Positions 23,718 to 30,822 of a stretch of DNA of 30,822 nucleotides are shown here, one piece after another. The translations under genes were made by a program, and so were the position numbers. The stretch spans positions 1-30,822 of the forward strand of contig UQWT01000020.1 of assembly GCA_900544815.1 (NCBI GenBank), in the 5' to 3' direction. The notes below the pieces were generated by a model, which was given only the letters and a program-made list of their open reading frames with translations, had not been told where the DNA came from and ran no database searches. Source of the DNA: an uncultured Bacteroidales bacterium (GTDB lineage Bacteria; Bacteroidota; Bacteroidia; Bacteroidales; UBA932). Every line of letters starts with the position of its first letter. The stretch's first letter is position 1.

Positions 23718-24332
23718 ATGAAAACAAAATTGATCCTTTCAGCACTTTTTTCTACAATGATTTTTATACTTGGCTCTTGCTCAAAAGAAAATTCAAAACC
23801 TTTACCAGAGACCAAAGAGTCATATATCAATGCTACGTCAAAAACTACTTGGCACTATTTCTCTTTAGCAGAAAACAAAGAGGTTGGAACAGGAGAGGAA
23901 AATGCCACAGACAACAAGGCATGGGCAGCTCGTAAAGACTGGGACTTAGCAATAAACCGCTATTTAATTCGTACCAATAGCGGAGCGGCAACATCCGTTT
24001 CGGCACAGGGTGGCGTTTATACATTCGATGCATCAACAATATTCGCATCGGTTACAGCTGTTCCATCGGGTGCAACATTTATTGTAGATAAATCAATTAC
24101 TTCCGAGGGAATGGGAGGTAAAACTACAATGGTTAAATCAAATGCAACAGTCATACTCTTTAAAAAGAATAATGATGGTAGCATGATTATGCCTCCGGTA
24201 TATCTTCAAGCTCCGGTCTACATCTTCAGAACAGCAGATGGTAAAGACTATTATAAATTACAGTTCACTCAGTATCAGAATGAAAACAAAGTAACGGGAC
24301 ACGTAAAATTTTATTCAGCTAAGATTAAGTAA
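23718..24332 (+). CDS. hmuY: HmuY-family haem-binding lipoprotein
   Basis: Protein of 204 aa with a lipoprotein signal (LGSC, lipidated C21), so it is membrane-anchored and probably surface-exposed like HmuY. The HmuY fold is suggested by WHYFSLAENKEVGTG, KDWDLAINRYLIRTNSG and the C-terminal YYKLQFTQYQNE...GHVKFY. P. gingivalis HmuY binds haem through two His. Here the only His are H46 and H195, while Met occur at M132, M138, M156 and M158 in the expected central region, pointing to Met ligation as reported for other Bacteroidetes HmuY homologues. It lies 31 bp after hmuR and 89 bp before hmuS, with a hairpin in the latter gap. Confidence 0.88.
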   Translation: MKTKLILSALFSTMIFILGSCSKENSKPLPETKESYINATSKTTWHYFSLAENKEVGTGEENATDNKAWAARKDWDLAINRYLIRTNSGAATSVSAQGGVYTFDASTIFASVTAVPSGATFIVDKSITSEGMGGKTTMVKSNATVILFKKNNDGSMIMPPVYLQAPVYIFRTADGKDYYKLQFTQYQNENKVTGHVKFYSAKIK

Positions 24333-24360
24333 GCCATTGATAAGTAGAATAACAACAGTT

Positions 24361-24398
24361 ATCAACAAGGTTTTTCTTTATGGAAACTCCTTGTTGGT
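24361..24398 (+). promoter_or_regulatory. Intercistronic hairpin between hmuY and hmuS
   Basis: ATCAACAAGG (24361-24370) pairs with CCTTGTTGGT (24389-24398): ten base pairs including one G-T wobble, 18-nt loop. No T run follows, so it is more likely an RNA processing or stability element than a terminator. Confidence 0.5.
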
Positions 24399-24421
24399 AA
24401 TGCGTATTAAATAGATATAAA

Positions 24422-27400
24422 ATGAATAGAATTAAGACAACGCAGCTGATTTTTGGCATCGGACTCCTCATATTGGTTCTCTTTTCGTTATTATATATGC
24501 GTTATGCTTCGGTAACCCACATTGCGACACTTAATTTCCCAGACTTTACGGTTGAGAAATTTATTCGCTCTAATGATAACCCATTTGTCCATATAGAGAG
24601 TATTCCTCTTGATGAGCCTGAGAAGATTGCCAATTATGATATGGTTTTGGTGCGTATACATGGCAATTCTATGAATACCAGGCACTTGAAGGCAATCGAA
24701 TCGGCAATACAAAAAGGAGTTCCGGTATTTTCTACCGAGAGTGACAATCCTAAGATAAACTCCCTGACAGGAAGTGAATTGGAATATGTAGCCACTCTTG
24801 TAGAAAATGGATCAGTTAGAAATTATCGCAGTTTATTTAACTACATACGCCGTCATATTGATCGCAAAATCATATCAATTGGCGACTATGCCGAACCGCT
24901 TATTGTTCCAGAAGATTACTACTTTCATTTAGGGGATGATAATTTTTTCTCCGAATTTAGTGATTATCAGGCGTTTTACGAGAAATCCGGACTCTACAAG
25001 GAGGGAAATCCACGTGTGGTGCTTTTATCGGGTAATATCAATCTGCAAAACTCTAACGAAGAGCATATCTCTGCTATCATAAATTCACTTGAAAAGAAAG
25101 GTCTGAATGTTTATCCGATAAACTCATTCGGTGCTAAAAAGTTAGGGATGATTGCCGCTGTTAAACCCAATCTAATCATAAATCGTCCACATGGACGATT
25201 GGTAATGGGTGGTGGTGAGCGTGGAGTTGAAATGCTTTCCAGCCTGAATGTGCCTGTACTCGCTCCTGTGACCGTAAGCGAACTATATGATAAATGGCTG
25301 AATAATAAGCAGGGTATGACGGCTGGCGGTATGACTTCTATGAGCATAGTAATGCCGGAATTAGACGGTGCGATAGCACCATTTGCTGTAGCAGCACAGT
25401 TTGAGAAGAATGGTATGCATATCTTTGATGCAATCCCTTCACATACCGAAAAGTTCTGTTGCATGGTAGAAAAATTCACCAAATTGCAGACCAAGACCAA
25501 TGCCGACAAAAAGATAGCAATCTATTACTACAAAGGCATAGGCAAGGGGGCGATTAACGCTGCCGATATAGAGGGGGTGCAGTCGCTTTACAATACATTG
25601 AAAATGCTGGCCGAAAATGGTTACAACGTGAGTGGTCTCCCTTCATCGGCTAAAGAACTTGAAAAAATGGTGCAGAAGCAGGGGGTTGTTTTGGGTGCTT
25701 ATGCATTGGGCGCTTATGATGAATTTATCCGTAACGGTAATCCGGAACTAATTGATAAAAAGACTTTTTACAACTGGGCAGATGAACAGTTGCCAAAAGA
25801 ATTGGTTGATGCGATCTCTGCACAGCATGGTGAGTACCCTGGTAAATACATGACTCATAATGGAGCGGTGGCAGTAGCCCGTTTGCAATTTGGCAATGTG
25901 GTGATTCTACCGCAGCCGATGCCTTCGGAAGGCAACGACATAGAGAAACTGACACATGGTGTTGAGGGAGCTCCTGCTTACCCGTATGTTGCATCGTATC
26001 TTTGGGTACGTAACGGATTCGGAGCCGATGCTATGATTCACTTTGGTACACACGGCAACCTCGAATTCATACCAGGCAAGCAGGTGGCGCTTTCCAACTA
26101 CGATTGGACAGATGCTTTGGTGGGCGACATGCCACATTTTTATCTCTATACCATCAACAATATTGGCGAGGGGATCATTGCCAAGCGTCGCAGCTATGCT
26201 ACGCTTATTTCGCACCTTACCGCACCATTTATGCAGGGCGGTCTCTACGATGACTTCAAAAAAATAGTAACACATCTGCACAAAGTTGAAAGTCTGGAAA
26301 AAGGGGCTATACGAGATGAACATATTGCTACACTGACCAAACTGTGCAAGAAACAAAACATCTTTTCGGCTCTGGGTATAGATTCCACTCGAACGTTGTC
26401 GGACGCAGCTATTGAAAAGATACATATTTACGTTGAAGAGATTGATGGAGCTAAGGTTACCGATGGTCTCTATACATTGGGAGAGTCCTATTCAAAGGAG
26501 GAGATAATCAACACTACGCGCCTCATGTCTCTCGACAATCTGCGTTACTCATTGGCTCGAATTGATGTAGCTCATGGCCGGATCACAGCAGATAAACTTG
26601 ATAATCTTTCGTTCATCTCGCATAACTATACTTCAAAGGCCGAGGAGTTGATACAACGTGCTCTTGCAGGAGCAACTGCCGGTTCGCTCTTTTCAACAAT
26701 GGTGTCACCTGCTGATGCAAGAGTGCTTGCACTACATGAGCAAGCAGAGCAGCAGAAAAGCGAACGTAAAAAGGAGATGAAGCTTGGAGCAAAGATGGCG
26801 ACAATACCGCAAACACACCAGGAGGAGCTGCCAGATGCTGAGTTGATTTCTGCACTTGCTACACTAAAAGAGGCAATTGAACGAATACCGCAGATCAAAC
26901 AAGATCTATCGGCAAGCACTATTGCCGAACAACAATCTCTGCTCAATGCTCTTTCGGGCGGATACATTGCACCAGGTTCGGCAGGAGATCCGATTGTTAA
27001 TCCGCGAGCCGTGCCTACGGGGCGCAATTTCTATGGAATTAATCCAGAAACTACACCTACAGCTGAAGCATGGAGAGTAGGTGTGCGCTTGGCAGACAAT
27101 CTTTTGGAACAAGAACTTATAGTCAACGGGAAGTATCCGGAAAAGGTGAGTTTTACACTTTGGTCTACCGATTTTATTTCTAGTGAGGGTGCAACCATAG
27201 CACAGATTCTATGGTTGTTGGGGGTAGAGCCGTTGCGTGATGGCTTTGGATATATTCGTTCTCTGCAACTTGTTCCTGCCGAAAAGCTTGGACGGCCACG
27301 CATAGACGTGGTGGTGCAGACTTCGGGGCAGTTGCGGGATATTGCAGCTTCTCGATTGGAGCTGATTAATCGTGCAGTGGCAATGGCTGCTGAGGATAAA

Positions 27401-28519
27401 TCAGCCGACAACTATGTGCGTAAGGGTTTTGAGGATGCTGAGAGATTACTGCTTGAAAAGGGTTTTTCTCCTTCAGATGCCCGCAAGTTTTCACGTGAAC
27501 GCATCTTTGGAGGTGTGGGTGGCAACTACGGTACGGGTATTATGGGTAGGGTAGAAAAGGGTGATAGCTGGGAGTCGAGAGATCAAATAGCCACACAATA
27601 TATCCACAACATGGGGGCACTCTATTCGGCAAATGGAACTGAGGATTGGGGAACTATGCGTGAGGGTGTTTTTGAAGCAGCTTTACTCAATACATCTGTG
27701 GTGGTTCAGCCACGTTCAAGCAATACATGGGGCCCGTTGAGTCTCGACCACGTTTATGAGTTTATGGGAGGAATGTCAATAGCGGTTGAATATGTAACAG
27801 GAAACGATCCAAAAGCATACTTCAACGATTTTCGTAATACAAACCGTGCCAAGGTACAAGAGCTCAAGGAGGCTATAGGTGTTGAAACCTCTTCAACGGT
27901 TTTTAATCCTAAATTCATTGCCCAAAAACTTAAGGGTGAAGCAAGTTCGTTAGGTTCATTTGCCGAAACAGTGCGTAATACCTACGGTTGGAACGCGATG
28001 AAACCATCTGCGATTGATCAACATATCTGGAATCAATATCACGAAGTATATGTTAGGGACGTACACAGATTGGGCATTGAGAAGGCTTTTTCGGAGAAGA
28101 ATCCTTATGCTATGCAAGAACTTACTGCTGTGATGCTTGAATCAGCCCGAAAGGGGATGTGGAAAGCAACAAAGCAGCAGATTGCAGAAGTGGCTCAGTT
28201 GCACACTAAAATGGTTGAACAGTACGAAGCCGGTTGCAGCGGTTTCATTTGTGATAATGGCAAACTACGTGAATTTATTGTGCAAAACCTTGATAAGGCA
28301 ACAGCTGATAGATATAAAGCCCATATTAATGCCGCTCGGGAAGTGCAGATGGACACAGAACAAACCGATAAGAGTGTCGTACTAAAAAAGGAGGAGCAAA
28401 ACAATCAAATCCATACTACTGCCGGCGCTGTCAAGCAGAGAGATTACACCATCTTCTATCTCTTGGCTTTTATTGCGGCTCTTTCAGTATGGATTATTTA
28501 CAAACGATTCAAACGATAA
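24422..28519 (+). CDS. hmuS: HmuS, membrane-anchored CobN/ChlH-like protein
   Basis: Protein of 1365 aa in the CobN/magnesium-chelatase H-subunit family. One hydrophobic helix lies near each end (about 8-27 and 1340-1358), so the large domain is tethered by both termini. The CobN core motif HFGTHGNLEFIPGKQVALSN starts at H540, followed by LVGDMPHFYLYTINNIGEG and AKRRSYATLISHLT. Genuine cobaltochelatase CobN works with CobS/CobT and is cytosolic; none of these partners is present. In hmu operons this gene is part of haem uptake, and recent work on Bacteroides assigns HmuS to anaerobic removal of iron from haem. It lies 3 bp before hmuT. Confidence 0.92.
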   Translation: MNRIKTTQLIFGIGLLILVLFSLLYMRYASVTHIATLNFPDFTVEKFIRSNDNPFVHIESIPLDEPEKIANYDMVLVRIHGNSMNTRHLKAIESAIQKGVPVFSTESDNPKINSLTGSELEYVATLVENGSVRNYRSLFNYIRRHIDRKIISIGDYAEPLIVPEDYYFHLGDDNFFSEFSDYQAFYEKSGLYKEGNPRVVLLSGNINLQNSNEEHISAIINSLEKKGLNVYPINSFGAKKLGMIAAVKPNLIINRPHGRLVMGGGERGVEMLSSLNVPVLAPVTVSELYDKWLNNKQGMTAGGMTSMSIVMPELDGAIAPFAVAAQFEKNGMHIFDAIPSHTEKFCCMVEKFTKLQTKTNADKKIAIYYYKGIGKGAINAADIEGVQSLYNTLKMLAENGYNVSGLPSSAKELEKMVQKQGVVLGAYALGAYDEFIRNGNPELIDKKTFYNWADEQLPKELVDAISAQHGEYPGKYMTHNGAVAVARLQFGNVVILPQPMPSEGNDIEKLTHGVEGAPAYPYVASYLWVRNGFGADAMIHFGTHGNLEFIPGKQVALSNYDWTDALVGDMPHFYLYTINNIGEGIIAKRRSYATLISHLTAPFMQGGLYDDFKKIVTHLHKVESLEKGAIRDEHIATLTKLCKKQNIFSALGIDSTRTLSDAAIEKIHIYVEEIDGAKVTDGLYTLGESYSKEEIINTTRLMSLDNLRYSLARIDVAHGRITADKLDNLSFISHNYTSKAEELIQRALAGATAGSLFSTMVSPADARVLALHEQAEQQKSERKKEMKLGAKMATIPQTHQEELPDAELISALATLKEAIERIPQIKQDLSASTIAEQQSLLNALSGGYIAPGSAGDPIVNPRAVPTGRNFYGINPETTPTAEAWRVGVRLADNLLEQELIVNGKYPEKVSFTLWSTDFISSEGATIAQILWLLGVEPLRDGFGYIRSLQLVPAEKLGRPRIDVVVQTSGQLRDIAASRLELINRAVAMAAEDKSADNYVRKGFEDAERLLLEKGFSPSDARKFSRERIFGGVGGNYGTGIMGRVEKGDSWESRDQIATQYIHNMGALYSANGTEDWGTMREGVFEAALLNTSVVVQPRSSNTWGPLSLDHVYEFMGGMSIAVEYVTGNDPKAYFNDFRNTNRAKVQELKEAIGVETSSTVFNPKFIAQKLKGEASSLGSFAETVRNTYGWNAMKPSAIDQHIWNQYHEVYVRDVHRLGIEKAFSEKNPYAMQELTAVMLESARKGMWKATKQQIAEVAQLHTKMVEQYEAGCSGFICDNGKLREFIVQNLDKATADRYKAHINAAREVQMDTEQTDKSVVLKKEEQNNQIHTTAGAVKQRDYTIFYLLAFIAALSVWIIYKRFKR

Positions 28520-28522
28520 GCC

Positions 28523-29209
28523 ATGGAGACTCTCGTTAAACTCATATGTATTGTTGCTCTGGCTAAATATCTCCTCACAGCTGTACAATCAGGTTCTCTT
28601 TGGAGGCTTGCAGGATATGCGGCAATAGCGGCAGTGGTAGCATTGGCTCTCTATCCGGTGGTGATAGAGCAGCCGGTGACTATCATCGCAGAGTGGTTAA
28701 CCAGTCACACCGCTGTGTCAAACTTAGCTCTGCTGACTACAACCGAAGCGATTGCCGGGATTTTTGTATCGGTATACCTGTTAGACAACTATTTCAAGCC
28801 CAAGAGTCAGCGCACAAAAAAGGCTATCCTTTTGAAGATTCTACCTGGCATACTTGCTTTTGCGGCAATTGGCTATTTTGAACTGCTGTTTTTTAAGGTT
28901 CGAGCAGGAGGAGATTTTTTTATAACGGCGGTTCTTTATGCAGTATTGCTCTTTGTGGGAGTATTTGTTACAGGAATTGGTCTCCGTAAGGTCCTTACAG
29001 CAGAGAGCCTTAGGCTTGAAGTGAAGGTAATTTTGAATATGACCATTCTTATTGTAGGGTTACTTGTTAGCTCATCGGTAGCAGATTACAACATCTCCCA
29101 CGCACAAACCATCATAGAGTGGGAGGCTCTTATTGTACTCACTGTAGGTACACTTATTTTAATAATATTAGGCGCGCTATTGCCTGTAATTAAACGAATA
29201 AATAAATAA
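28523..29209 (+). CDS. hmuT: HmuT-like polytopic membrane protein
   Basis: Protein of 228 aa with about six hydrophobic helices and few charged loops, ending in a basic tail (VIKRINK). I recognise it by position in the hmu operon (hmuS-T-U-V order) rather than by catalytic motifs. A charged loop KPKSQRTKK (about 93-101) is probably cytoplasmic. It sits between the chelatase-like hmuS (3 bp) and the ExbB-like hmuU (5 bp), so it may form a membrane complex with them. It is not the periplasmic haem-binding HmuT of Yersinia ABC transporters despite the shared name. Confidence 0.75.
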   Translation: METLVKLICIVALAKYLLTAVQSGSLWRLAGYAAIAAVVALALYPVVIEQPVTIIAEWLTSHTAVSNLALLTTTEAIAGIFVSVYLLDNYFKPKSQRTKKAILLKILPGILAFAAIGYFELLFFKVRAGGDFFITAVLYAVLLFVGVFVTGIGLRKVLTAESLRLEVKVILNMTILIVGLLVSSSVADYNISHAQTIIEWEALIVLTVGTLILIILGALLPVIKRINK

Positions 29210-29214
29210 CGATA

Positions 29215-29802
29215 ATGGAACATATTACCAATTTACTATACTGGCTTTCAACAGGATTGATGATTCCTGTAACACTCTTTTTGCTATTTTTCTTTGTCCG
29301 CTCACTTATTATGATTGGCGGATTCTATGGACACTATCTCTCCAGAAACAAGGTTAATATGAAACTGAATAGGGAAATAGAGACGGAAGCGGTGGAGAGT
29401 GTGATAAACAAACTGTCTGAATATCACGCCAATCATTCGGCCCTCATTGTTGCTTTAGAGCGTGTGAAGATTCATCAAACAAAAACAGTAATGCTGGACA
29501 AGATAGTAGGCGACTACGAAATTATGGCAGATAAGGAGTTGTCTAAATCCAAACTATTAGTTAGGATAGGTCCAATGTTGGGATTGATGGGTACACTAAT
29601 TCCAATGGGTCCTGCCTTGGTTGGCCTTGCCACGGGAGATGTTTCCTCAATGGCGAGTAATATGCAGGTGGCATTTGCTACAACCGTGGTGGGAATCATT
29701 ATTGGTGCTATAGGCTTTATTACGCTGCAAGTTCGTCAGCGTTGGGTGGCCGATGATATGAATATCTTGGAATATGTGGTTGAATCTTTAAAACAGAAAT
29801 AA
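29215..29802 (+). CDS. hmuU: HmuU, MotA/TolQ/ExbB-family proton-channel subunit
   Basis: Protein of 195 aa with the three-helix layout of the ExbB/TolQ/MotA family: one N-terminal transmembrane helix (about 10-33), a cytoplasmic stretch (about 40-115) and two C-terminal helices (about 117-180). The family's conserved segment is seen in RIGPMLGLMGTLIPMGPALV and FATTVVGIIIGAIGF. Such proteins form the stator ring of proton-driven motors and pair with an ExbD/TolR/MotB partner, here probably the next gene (4 bp away). It could power HmuS/HmuT or act as a dedicated ExbB for HmuR. Confidence 0.88.
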   Translation: MEHITNLLYWLSTGLMIPVTLFLLFFFVRSLIMIGGFYGHYLSRNKVNMKLNREIETEAVESVINKLSEYHANHSALIVALERVKIHQTKTVMLDKIVGDYEIMADKELSKSKLLVRIGPMLGLMGTLIPMGPALVGLATGDVSSMASNMQVAFATTVVGIIIGAIGFITLQVRQRWVADDMNILEYVVESLKQK

Positions 29803-29806
29803 TAGG

Positions 29807-30139
29807 ATGGCACAAAAAAGACGACTTATAACCGATGGCGAAAATCACGATCCGCTATCGGCTCTAACCAATCTGTTTGATGTGGCAATGGTTTTTGCCG
29901 TAGCACTGATGGTGGCATTGGTCACTAGATTTGAGATGACTGAAATCTTCTCGCGAGAGGATTTTACAATGGTTAAGAATCCTGGATCCGAACAGATGGA
30001 AATCATCACCAAAAAGGGTGAAAAGATAGAAAAATATACCCACTCGGAGAATCAAAAGAGTGACAATAACTCACGGGGCAGACGGGTAGGAGCAGCTTAT
30101 CAATTAGAAAATGGAGAGATTATCTATGTTCCGGAATAA
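29807..30139 (+). CDS. hmuV: HmuV, DUF2149 protein with ExbD-like membrane helix
   Basis: Protein of 110 aa. The N-terminal part MAQKRRLI...DPLSALTNLFDVAMVFAVALMVALV places an Asp (in NLFDVAMVF) at the beginning of its only membrane helix. This matches the proton-carrying Asp in ExbD, TolR and MotB. The remaining ~60 residues are hydrophilic and short compared with ExbD. It follows hmuU by 4 bp and is the last hmu gene. I infer an ExbBD-like HmuUV pair; DUF2149 itself has no established biochemical function. Confidence 0.85.
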   Translation: MAQKRRLITDGENHDPLSALTNLFDVAMVFAVALMVALVTRFEMTEIFSREDFTMVKNPGSEQMEIITKKGEKIEKYTHSENQKSDNNSRGRRVGAAYQLENGEIIYVPE

Positions 30140-30178
30140 ATTTAGTTTAGAGACATTCAGTAAATACCATAATAAAAT

Positions 30179-30223
30179 CCAACTAATTTATACACAAAGT
30201 GTTGCAAATTAGTTGGCTTTTTT
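30179..30223 (+). terminator. Terminator of the hmu operon
   Basis: A perfect 11-bp stem CCAACTAATTT / AAATTAGTTGG (30179-30189 and 30206-30216), 16-nt loop, followed by CTTTTTT. It lies 39 bp after hmuV. Because the IS transposase starts 68 bp further on, part of it may belong to the IS left end. Confidence 0.75.
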
Positions 30224-30235
30224 GTATCTTTAAAT

Positions 30236-30276
30236 ATTCCCCCGAAAATAAGGTTAAATGACCAAAACGGGGGAAT
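30236..30276 (+). repeat. Inverted repeat in the transposase leader
   Basis: ATTCCCCCG (30236-30244) and CGGGGGAAT (30268-30276) are perfect complements around 23 nt, just before the transposase ATG at 30291. Many IS carry such hairpins that limit transposase expression from outside transcripts; that role here is inferred. Confidence 0.55.
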
Positions 30277-30290
30277 TTCCTAACTAAGAT

Positions 30291-30822
30291 ATGGCTAAGA
30301 TACAAAATATTTCAGAAATTCACCCTACTTTTGGTTTTACAGAATTTGATATTCTGGAAAAATATCGGAATAGTTTTAAAGAGAGTGAGCTTGGCAGGCT
30401 TCATTCGGTGTTTCCGTTTGATTGTATTGCAAAATCTGCAGGATTGTCAAAACAGCGACTTGGGCGCAAGAACATCTTCAGTCCTTCGGCAAAGATTGCA
30501 CTCATGGTCCTGAAGGCATACACCGGATTCTCCGACAGGCATCTTGTGGAACATCTTAATGGCAACATACATTACCAGATGTTCTGCGGAATCATGATAG
30601 ACCCCTCCTTCCCCATAACCAACTACAAGATAGTCAGTGCCATTCGTAATGAGATAGCATCCCGTCTTGATATAGAATCTCTTCAGGAAGTGTTAGCCTC
30701 ATACTGGAAACCATATCTTGAGAACCTTCACGTGTGTATGACCGATGCCACATGCTATGAAAGCCATATGCGTTATCCTACTGACATGAAACTCCTCTGG
30801 GAAAGTCTCGAATGGCTCTACT
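30291..30822 (+). CDS. IS transposase, DDE type (N-terminal part)
   Basis: From the ATG at 30291 an open frame of 177 complete codons runs off the window edge. It has a DUF772-like N-terminal domain (FSPSAKIALMVLKAYTGFSD, then RHLVEHLNGNIHYQMFCGI). The first DDE-region Asp lies in VCMTDATCYESHMRYPTDMK. This pattern fits IS5/IS1182-type transposases common in Bacteroidales. The C-terminal half and right end lie outside the window, so intactness cannot be judged. The left end must be upstream of 30291, probably between 30190 and 30240, but I cannot fix the terminal repeat without the right end. Confidence 0.85.
   Translation, partial: MAKIQNISEIHPTFGFTEFDILEKYRNSFKESELGRLHSVFPFDCIAKSAGLSKQRLGRKNIFSPSAKIALMVLKAYTGFSDRHLVEHLNGNIHYQMFCGIMIDPSFPITNYKIVSAIRNEIASRLDIESLQEVLASYWKPYLENLHVCMTDATCYESHMRYPTDMKLLWESLEWLY

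Larger units (their letters stand above)
30190..30822 (+). mobile_element. Insertion sequence, left part
   Basis: Inferred from the transposase gene at 30291 and its hairpin-bearing leader directly after the hmu terminator. The left boundary is approximate, and no target duplication can be checked within this window. Confidence 0.5.

Noticed and set aside
26626..27411. Minus-strand open frames of 126-133 codons inside hmuS
   Set aside because: They overlap each other and lie opposite a strongly conserved CobN-like frame.
24422..28519. Annotation as cobalamin-pathway CobN
   Set aside because: No cobalamin genes or CobS/CobT nearby, membrane anchors at both ends, and the hmu operon context favours HmuS.

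Overview
The window (about 30.8 kb, AT-rich) comes from an anaerobic member of the Bacteroidetes, most likely the order Bacteroidales. The signs are TAnnTTTG-type -7 promoter boxes with few Shine-Dalgarno sites, a sodium-pumping methylmalonyl-CoA decarboxylase operon of the propionate-forming type, an OadG protein with a lamin-tail domain, DUF4301, a recF/DUF721 pair, and a Porphyromonas-type hmu haem-uptake operon. I cannot name the genus.

Layout. 1-4263 (minus): mce, mmdA, an OadG-like subunit, the biotin carrier mmdC and the 5' part of mmdB, which runs off the left edge. 4533-6512 (plus): an LtaS/sulfatase-type membrane transferase, followed by long palindromic repeats. 6904-8741 (minus): a small secreted protein of unknown function, then a TPR membrane protein with yebC. 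8810-9196 (minus): a broken vsr. 9333-13391 (plus): recF, a DUF721/DciA-like gene, pdxB and a DUF4301 gene. 13853-14827 (minus): a deoxyhypusine-synthase-family enzyme, divergent from lysA and a TetR regulator. 16773-19006 (plus): ffh and folD.

The most interesting part is 19150-30230 (plus), which looks like one iron/haem regulon. A hemerythrin-domain protein with a full set of candidate di-iron ligands overlaps a NarL/LuxR-type regulator whose receiver domain lacks the phospho-acceptor Asp. A flavodoxin follows, then hmuR-hmuY-hmuS-hmuT-hmuU-hmuV: TonB receptor, haem-binding lipoprotein, membrane-anchored CobN-like protein, polytopic membrane protein, ExbB/MotA-like protein and a DUF2149 protein with an ExbD-like intramembrane Asp. 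The three transcription units (sensor/regulator, flavodoxin, hmu) each carry a 16-bp inverted site of NarL 7-2-7 architecture. In all three the site lies at exactly the same distance from the -7 box. The flavodoxin and hmuR promoters also share an identical 31-bp upstream block at the same offset. I infer that the hemerythrin/NarL-type pair controls itself, flavodoxin and haem uptake, possibly sensing iron, oxygen or nitric oxide.

An IS transposase gene (30291 onwards) begins just after the hmu terminator and leaves the window. I saw no rRNA, tRNA or CRISPR array.
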